In this document: piece after piece, positions 58,897 to 64,000 of the stretch
How positions within the stretch are numbered: the stretch's first letter is position 1
Layout: each line of letters begins with the position of its first letter
Assembly (NCBI RefSeq): GCF_900111115.1
Contig: NZ_FOGD01000009.1
Span: 54,572-118,571, forward strand
DNA from: Giesbergeria anulus
Lineage (GTDB): Bacteria > Pseudomonadota > Gammaproteobacteria > Burkholderiales > Burkholderiaceae_C
Reading direction: 5' to 3'
Length of the DNA: 64,000 nucleotides
Made by a program: the position numbers and the translations under genes
Notes under the pieces: model-generated
The model's database searches: none
Told to the model about the DNA's origin: nothing
The model's input: only the letters and a program-made list of their open reading frames with translations

Positions 58897-61206
58897 ATGC
58901 CTGAATCCACCTCGGCCAATACGCCCGACAAAAAAGCCCAACTGCGCCGAGCCGCTCTGGAATACCACGAGTTTCCCAAGCCCGGAAAAATTGCCATTGC
59001 TGCCACCAAGCAAATGGTCAACCAACACGATCTGGCCTTAGCCTACTCTCCGGGAGTCGCCTCCCCCTGCGAAGAGATCGTGAAAGACCCCAATGCGGCC
59101 TTTCGCTACACCAGCCGGGGCAACTTGGTAGGGGTCGTGACCAATGGCACCGCCGTGCTGGGCTTGGGCGATATTGGCCCACTGGCCAGCAAGCCGGTGA
59201 TGGAGGGCAAGGCGGTACTGTTCAAGAAGTTCTCTGGCATTGATGTCTTTGACATTGAGATCAACGAGAAAGACCCCGAAAAACTGGTCGAAATCATTGC
59301 CGCGCTAGAACCTACTTTTGGCGGCATCAATTTAGAAGACATCAAGGCCCCTGACTGCTTTTATGTCGAGCGCAAGCTGCGCGAACGCATGAAGATTCCG
59401 GTCTTCCACGACGACCAGCACGGCACAGCCATCGTCGTCGGTGCCGCCATCCTCAATGGCCTGAAGGTGGCTGGCAAAGACCCTAAGCAAATCAAGCTGG
59501 TTACTTCTGGCGCTGGCGCTGCGGCGCTGGCTTGCTTGGGGCTGCTGGTCAAGCTGGGCATTCCGCGCGAAAACATTTGGGTCACGGATTTGGCCGGTGT
59601 GGTGTACGAAGGCCGCACCGAGCTGATGGACGAAGACAAAATCGTCTTTGCACAAAAAACCGAGCAACGCTCATTGAGCGAAGTGATTGCCGGTGCTGAC
59701 GTGTTTTTGGGCCTGTCTGCAGGGGGCGTACTGAAAAAAGACATGGTGGCGAAGATGGCCGCGCGGCCACTGATTTTTGCCTTGGCCAACCCCAACCCCG
59801 AAATCTTGCCCGAAGACGTCAAAGCCGTACGTGACGACGCCATCATGGCCACCGGGCGCTCGGACTACCCAAACCAAGTCAACAACGTTCTGTGCTTTCC
59901 GTACATCTTCCGAGGTGCGCTCGATTGTGGTGCCACCACCATCACGATGGAAATGGAGATTGCCGCCGTTCATGCCATTTCTGAGCTGGCCCAAGCCGAG
60001 CAAAGCGAAGTGGTGGCGGCGGCTTATGCAGGCGAGCCGCTGGCCTTTGGCCCAGAGTACCTCATTCCCAAGCCGTTTGATCCACGCCTGATGATGAAGA
60101 TTGCGCCTGCCGTGGCGCAAGCGGCAGCCGATAGCGGCGTGGCTCTGCGCCCCATTGCCGACATGGACGCCTACAGCGACCATCTGCAAACCTTCGTCTA
60201 TGCCTCAGGCACCATGATGAAGCCGATCTTCCATGCTGCAAAAAAGGCCTCACGCAAACGTGTGGCCTATGCCGAGGGCGAAGAAGAACGCGTGCTGCGC
60301 GCCGCACAAATCGTGGTCGATGAAAACTTGGCCCGCCCGACGCTGATTGGCCGCCCACCGGTGATTGCCCAGCGCATCGAAAAATTTGGCCTGCGCCTAA
60401 AAGAGGGCCTTGATTACGATGTGGTCAATGTCGAAAACGACCACCGTTACCACGACTTCTGGCAGACCTACCACCGCATGACCGAGCGCAAGGGCATCAC
60501 CGAGCCCATTGCCAAGATTGAGCTGCGCCGACGCCTGTCACTGATTGGGGCCATGCTGCTGCACAAGGGTGAGGTCGATGGCCTGATCTGCGGCACTTGG
60601 GGCACCAACCCCATGCACCTAAACTACATTGACCAAGTGATTGGCAAGCGCGCTGGCGTCAACACCTATGCCTGCATGAACGGTCTGCTGCTGCCCGACC
60701 GCCAAGTGTTTCTGGTCGATACCCACGTTAACTACGACCCCAGCGCCGAGCAGCTGACAGAAATCACCATCATGGCTGCCGAAGAAATGGTGCGTTTTGG
60801 TATCAAGCCCAAAGTAGCCCTGTTGAGCCACTCCAACTTTGGCTCGAGCAACCAGCCCAGCGCCATCAAGATGCGCGACACGCTCGATATGTTGCGCGTG
60901 CAAGCCCCGTGGCTCGAAGTAGATGGTGAGATGCACGGTGATGTGGCGCTCGATGGTGCAGCGCGCGCCGCCCTGATGCCCAGCAGCACGTTGCTGGGCG
61001 ATGCCAATTTGCTGGTGATGCCCAACATTGATGCCGCCAACATTGCCTACAACCTGCTCAAAACTGCCGCCGGTGGCAACATCGCCATTGGCCCGGTGCT
61101 GCTCGGAGCGGCCCAGCCAGTGCATATTTTGACGGCCAGCGCTACAGTGCGCCGTATCGTAAACATGACGGCCCTGACAGTGGCCGACGCCAACGTACAG
61201 CGCTAA
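58897..61206 (+). CDS. maeB: NADP-dependent malic enzyme with phosphotransacetylase-like domain
   Basis: 769-residue fusion of MaeB type. The N-terminal malic enzyme (about residues 1-430) has [37 protein letters not shown] and the Rossmann loop [12 protein letters not shown], and converts malate to pyruvate and CO2 with NADPH formation. The C-terminal domain resembles phosphate acetyltransferase ([20 protein letters not shown], and [18 protein letters not shown]), but in this family it usually acts in acetyl-CoA regulation. ATG at 58897 begins the conserved region; the open frame extends 57 codons upstream, through one copy of the tandem repeat. Confidence 0.95.
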   Translation: MPESTSANTPDKKAQLRRAALEYHEFPKPGKIAIAATKQMVNQHDLALAYSPGVASPCEEIVKDPNAAFRYTSRGNLVGVVTNGTAVLGLGDIGPLASKPVMEGKAVLFKKFSGIDVFDIEINEKDPEKLVEIIAALEPTFGGINLEDIKAPDCFYVERKLRERMKIPVFHDDQHGTAIVVGAAILNGLKVAGKDPKQIKLVTSGAGAAALACLGLLVKLGIPRENIWVTDLAGVVYEGRTELMDEDKIVFAQKTEQRSLSEVIAGADVFLGLSAGGVLKKDMVAKMAARPLIFALANPNPEILPEDVKAVRDDAIMATGRSDYPNQVNNVLCFPYIFRGALDCGATTITMEMEIAAVHAISELAQAEQSEVVAAAYAGEPLAFGPEYLIPKPFDPRLMMKIAPAVAQAAADSGVALRPIADMDAYSDHLQTFVYASGTMMKPIFHAAKKASRKRVAYAEGEEERVLRAAQIVVDENLARPTLIGRPPVIAQRIEKFGLRLKEGLDYDVVNVENDHRYHDFWQTYHRMTERKGITEPIAKIELRRRLSLIGAMLLHKGEVDGLICGTWGTNPMHLNYIDQVIGKRAGVNTYACMNGLLLPDRQVFLVDTHVNYDPSAEQLTEITIMAAEEMVRFGIKPKVALLSHSNFGSSNQPSAIKMRDTLDMLRVQAPWLEVDGEMHGDVALDGAARAALMPSSTLLGDANLLVMPNIDAANIAYNLLKTAAGGNIAIGPVLLGAAQPVHILTASATVRRIVNMTALTVADANVQR

Positions 61207-61250
61207 AACCAGCGCACCGGGAGCGCCTTGGCGTCCGGTCTTTTAGCCCC

Positions 61251-61288
61251 AAGGGCCTGCCCACTATGCGGGCAGGCCCTTGCTTTTT
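61251..61288 (+). terminator. Intrinsic terminator of maeB
   Basis: AAGGGCCTGCCC and GGGCAGGCCCTT form a perfect 12-bp GC-rich stem around a 7-base loop, followed by a T-tract (61284-61288). It lies 44 bp after the maeB stop. Confidence 0.93.
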
Positions 61289-61600
61289 AGGGGGGTTTGC
61301 GTCACACTAGAGGTTTGAACTTCCGGGTAAACCCGTAGTTTTTAGAAGGTGTGCCCACGCTTGTATCGGCACCTTTTTGGCACCACTGCGTGGGCCTTTC
61401 CCCCTTGGTCAGTTCCAGATTCTTTCAGTGTGTGACTGCATCCGTGAGCACTACGTTTGTTTTTGCGAGATGGTGCACTGGCCCCCTTGGTGTGCGCCCT
61501 GAACTTGCTCTGTGTCAACCAGTTTGCCCCATCCCGCCCCTGGCAGTGGATCGGGACGCCCCCAGTTTTTGGACTTTAAGAAAGAGAAGCGGAGATGGAC
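61289..61600. other. Spacer with possible structured leader of the barstar gene
   Basis: No barnase-like gene is found here. A CGGGT-AA-ACCCG stem lies around 61324-61335, and GCCCACGC (61353-61360) pairs exactly with GCGTGGGC (61388-61395) across a 27-base loop. The region could be the 5' untranslated leader of the following gene. Confidence 0.4.
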
Positions 61601-62020
61601 ATGCCACTTCGTAAGGATCAAGACACCCCCCTGCGCAGTGTACGCGCCAACATCGTGCAGTCTATCCGCGCCTTTCGCGTGCAAGACTTGCAAGAAGCGG
61701 CTATTACGCTGGGGCACCATTTTCTTTACGCTAACCTCGCCCATGCACAGTCCAAACAGGACGTATTGGATTTGATTGCACAGCAATTTACTTTTCCGGC
61801 GCAATGCGGCAAAAACTTTGACGCGCTCTACGACGGCATGACCGACCCATTGCACCGCTCCGGCCCACAACCGGGCTTTGTGTTGGTGCTAGAGCAAATT
61901 CCGGCCACAGCCAAGTTTGACAAAGAAGCCCGCGAGCAGTTGCTAGACATTTTCCGCGACGCCGCCGACTACTGGGCTGACCGCAAAATTGCCTTCCGCT
62001 GCTTTTATTCTTTTCTGTAG
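61601..62020 (+). CDS. Barstar-family protein
   Basis: 139-residue protein of the barstar (ribonuclease inhibitor) fold: LQEAAITLGHHFLYANLAHA, QQFTFPAQCGKNFDALYDGM and the acidic patch (YDGMTDP). Barstar folds inhibit guanyl-specific ribonucleases by acidic mimicry of RNA. No ribonuclease gene is adjacent, so the partner may be elsewhere or absent. ATG at 61601 has GGAG at ideal spacing; an ATG two codons earlier (61595) is the alternative. Confidence 0.85.
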   Translation: MPLRKDQDTPLRSVRANIVQSIRAFRVQDLQEAAITLGHHFLYANLAHAQSKQDVLDLIAQQFTFPAQCGKNFDALYDGMTDPLHRSGPQPGFVLVLEQIPATAKFDKEAREQLLDIFRDAADYWADRKIAFRCFYSFL

Positions 62021-62203
62021 CCCGTTCTGCATCCCTTGGCCAAGTGGAACGGGCCGTTGAGGCCACCGAAGCACCGATCACGGTGCTAGGCACTCCTATT
62101 GCAGGTGCCGAGGTGCTGCCCACCGACAAACTGGTGGACATCTCGCCGCTGGCGCTGCGCATGAGCAGCCCCTTCAATGCGGGCTACTGGTTGTCTGCTG
62201 CCT
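62021..62203 (+). other. Coding-like stretch without a start codon
   Basis: In one plus frame the DNA reads ASLGQVERAVEATEAPITVL, then PTDKLVDISPLALRMSSPFN, ending GYWLSAA and a TGA at 62201-62203. Codon choice looks native. No ATG is present and only an internal GTG is available; the frame runs back into the barstar 3' end in a different phase until a TGA. Remnant of a lost gene, or a short protein translated from GTG: undecided. Confidence 0.3.
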
Positions 62204-62230
62204 GATTGGCGCACTGGTTACAGTGTTTTT

Positions 62231-62258
62231 AACCCGCCCTGGTGGCGGGTTTCTTTTT
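62231..62258 (+). terminator. Intrinsic terminator before radA
   Basis: AACCCGCC and GGCGGGTT form an 8-bp stem with a 5-base loop, followed by TCTTTTTT. It ends transcripts of the barstar region 13 bp before the radA start, so radA needs its own promoter or read-through. Confidence 0.9.
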
Positions 62259-62270
62259 TGGGGGTTCCCT

Positions 62271-63653
62271 ATGGCGAAAGAAAAAACCGTCTTTACCTGC
62301 AACGAGTGCGGCGGTACCTGCGCACGCTGGCTGGGCAAATGCCCAGCCTGTGGCGCTTGGAACACCCTGACCGAATCGGTGGCGGCCAGTACAACTCCAT
62401 CAAAAAACCGCTACAGCGCCAGCCAGCACGCCGGACTGGCGGCAGCACAACCCGTGATTGCTCTAGGGGCGATTGATGCCACCGATATGGCGCGCACCCC
62501 CAGTGGTATTGAAGAATTAGACCGGGTGCTGGGGGGCGGCATTGTCGAGGGCGGTGTAGTGCTGATTGGCGGCGACCCTGGCATTGGCAAATCCACCCTG
62601 CTGTTGCAAGCGCTAGACGCCTTGCAACGCGCAGGGCTGCCCACCTTGTATGTCACAGGCGAAGAAAGCGGTGCCCAAGTAGCCTTGCGCGCACGCCGCT
62701 TGGGGGTCGATCACAGCCAAGTGCAGGTGCTGGCAGAAATCCAATTGGAAAAAATCCTCGCCACCATTGAAGCCGTGCAACCGGCCGTGGCCGTGATTGA
62801 CTCGATTCAAACCGTGTATTCGGATCAACTCAACTCGGCCCCCGGCTCGGTGGCCCAAGTGCGCGAATGCGCGGCCCACCTGACGCGCATGGCTAAATCG
62901 TCCGGGGTCACGGTGGTGCTGGTGGGGCATGTAACCAAAGAAGGCGCACTGGCTGGCCCGCGTGTGCTGGAGCATATGGTCGATACCGTGCTCTACTTTG
63001 AGGGTGACACGCACAGCAGCTTTCGCTTGGTGCGCGCCATCAAAAACCGCTTTGGTGCCGTGAACGAAATTGGCGTTTTTGCCATGACCGAAAAGGGCCT
63101 CAAGGGCGTCACTAACCCTAGCGCCATCTTTTTAAGCCAGCACAGCGAGCCGGTGCCCGGCAGTTGTGTGCTGGTGACGCTAGAAGGCTCACGGCCACTG
63201 CTGGTAGAAATCCAGGCACTGGTCGATGGGGGTGGCCCCAGCCCCCGGCGCTTATCGGTCGGGTTAGACCGCGACCGCTTGGCGATGCTGCTGGCGGTGC
63301 TGCACCGCCATGCGGGCGTGGCCTGCGCCGATCAAGATGTGTTTGTCAATGCCGTGGGCGGTGTGCGTATCAGTGAGCCAGCCGCCGATTTGGCTGTGAT
63401 GCTGGCGATTACCTCTAGCTTGCGTGGCAAGCCCTTGCCCAAGGGATTTTTGGCCTTTGGCGAGGTGGGGCTGGCCGGTGAAGTGCGCCCAGCGCCACGC
63501 GGCCAAGAGCGCCTGAAAGAAGCCGCCAAGCTGGGCTTTAGCGTGGCTGTGGTGCCCAAGGCCAACGCACCCAAAAAACCCATTGAGGGGCTGACCATCC
63601 ATGCCGTAGAGCGGGTGGATGAGGCGATGGAGGTGGTGCGCGGTATAGGTTGA
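62271..63653 (+). CDS. radA: DNA repair protein RadA (Sms)
   Basis: 460-residue DNA-branch-migration ATPase. It has the N-terminal zinc finger (CNECGGTCARWLGKCPACG), Walker A GDPGIGKST, the RadA-specific KNRFG motif in RAIKNRFGAVNEIGVF, and a C-terminal Lon-protease-like domain (LPKGFLAFGEVGLAGEVRPA). ATG at 62271 is the family start, and the open frame reaches 16 codons further upstream. Its TGA stop (63651-63653) is the first three bases of the adjoining IS right end (TGACATCC). Confidence 0.95.
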   Translation: MAKEKTVFTCNECGGTCARWLGKCPACGAWNTLTESVAASTTPSKNRYSASQHAGLAAAQPVIALGAIDATDMARTPSGIEELDRVLGGGIVEGGVVLIGGDPGIGKSTLLLQALDALQRAGLPTLYVTGEESGAQVALRARRLGVDHSQVQVLAEIQLEKILATIEAVQPAVAVIDSIQTVYSDQLNSAPGSVAQVRECAAHLTRMAKSSGVTVVLVGHVTKEGALAGPRVLEHMVDTVLYFEGDTHSSFRLVRAIKNRFGAVNEIGVFAMTEKGLKGVTNPSAIFLSQHSEPVPGSCVLVTLEGSRPLLVEIQALVDGGGPSPRRLSVGLDRDRLAMLLAVLHRHAGVACADQDVFVNAVGGVRISEPAADLAVMLAITSSLRGKPLPKGFLAFGEVGLAGEVRPAPRGQERLKEAAKLGFSVAVVPKANAPKKPIEGLTIHAVERVDEAMEVVRGIG

Positions 63654-63690
63654 CATCCTCTCCGGGCTAAACCCCGGAGATTCCTACTGC
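63651..63690 (-). repeat. IS200/IS605 right-end hairpin
   Basis: TCTCCGGG (63659-63666) and CCCGGAGA (63673-63680) form a perfect 8-bp stem around a 6-base loop that contains the tnpB stop. With the flanking GGATGTCA on the minus strand this is the typical right-end structure, and the same bases would form the 3' part of the TnpB guide RNA. The boundary falls at the radA stop codon. Confidence 0.82.
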
Positions 63691-64000
63691 TAGACGGCGA
63701 TGCCCCGCCGCGAGAATGTTGCGTGCTGCATTCACGTCGCGGTCGTGTGCCGCCCCGCAATCGCTGCACGTCCATTCTCTTATTCCAAGTCCTGCTCTAC
63801 CTTTCGGACTGCTAGCGGGAATACTCCCGCAGCACGAGCAAGTCTGGGTTGTGTACGCTTCATTTACTTCTTCAAAGACGATACCGGCCTGATGGCTCTT
63901 ATATTCCAACATCGTCTTGAGCATGGCCCAGCCCGCGTCCAGCGTGCTCTTGGCCATTTTGGTTTTAACCAACTTTACGCTGGCCACGTCGCCCACGAAG
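63667..64000 (-). CDS. tnpB: TnpB (IS200/IS605 family), C-terminal part
   Basis: The last 111 residues of an RNA-guided TnpB-type nuclease running in from beyond the window. The zinc ribbon TCSCCG and CSDCG and the final RuvC motif HDRDVNAARNILA are intact, as is NEAYTTQTC. The stop codon (TAG) lies inside the loop of the element's right-end hairpin, as is usual for this family, whose guide RNA comes from the overlapping 3' end. Whether tnpA is present is not visible. Confidence 0.9.
   Translation of the reverse strand, partial: FVGDVASVKLVKTKMAKSTLDAGWAMLKTMLEYKSHQAGIVFEEVNEAYTTQTCSCCGSIPASSPKGRAGLGIREWTCSDCGAAHDRDVNAARNILAAGHRRLAVGISGV

Noticed and set aside
61289..61594. Barnase-type ribonuclease gene before barstar
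   Set aside because: None of the three plus frames gives a signal peptide or ribonuclease motif.

Overview
The window is chromosomal DNA of a betaproteobacterium, most likely a member of the Comamonadaceae. The evidence is the fumarylacetoacetase, minCDE, recQ, lplT, alr, gyrB, dnaN, sucCD, maeB and radA proteins, the GC-rich codon use, and receiver-TPR and HD-GYP genes of a kind common in that family. The species cannot be fixed from the sequence alone.

Layout. 1-13285 is core chromosome: a metallophosphoesterase (cut by the window edge), fahA, minCDE, recQ, an FmdB-type zinc ribbon, a chemoreceptor, an unknown Pro/Ala-rich protein, a PH-domain protein, lplT and alr. 13290-40245 is a complete Tn7-like transposon of 26,956 bp, described below. 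40254-63653 returns to core chromosome: gyrB and dnaN (no dnaA beside them), sucCD, a PP2C phosphatase with an FHA protein, HD-GYP, SlyD, a receiver-TPR protein, an M48 protease, a hemerythrin, a DUF350/DUF4178/SPFH cluster, a short flagellar-rod-like protein, a second chemoreceptor, maeB, a barstar-like protein and radA. The last 350 bp hold the 3' end of an IS200/IS605-type tnpB with its right-end hairpin, which abuts the radA stop codon.

The transposon is the main discovery. Its two ends match at 22 of 26 terminal positions, begin TGTAGA and finish TCTACA, carry repeated TnsB-type sites, and are flanked by identical 5-bp copies of ATGGG. Removing it leaves alr and gyrB convergent with 7 bp between their stop codons. 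It carries tnsA-tnsB-tnsC-tniQ in one tightly packed operon. Between tniQ and the left end lies a two-gene anti-phage module: a CBASS cyclase (CD-NTase with a C-terminal AGS-C sensor) and an S-4TM membrane effector. The middle holds a DUF6471 protein, a GIY-YIG/DUF4357 protein, a lipoprotein and a Cys-rich repeat protein, the last two with mosaic base composition. The right third is a heavy-metal load: a CzcCBA-type RND efflux operon with small His-containing periplasmic partners, a ChrB-ChrA chromate module with a chrB remnant, and a drug/metabolite-type exporter with a 24-histidine tail.

How the parts fit: TnsA and TnsB should cut and join, TnsC should license the target, and the single TniQ probably selects the site. 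The close packing of end repeats beside gyrB suggests that the gyrB 3' end is the attachment site. An internal near-copy of the left end at about 28.7 kb suggests that the metal module was joined from a related element.
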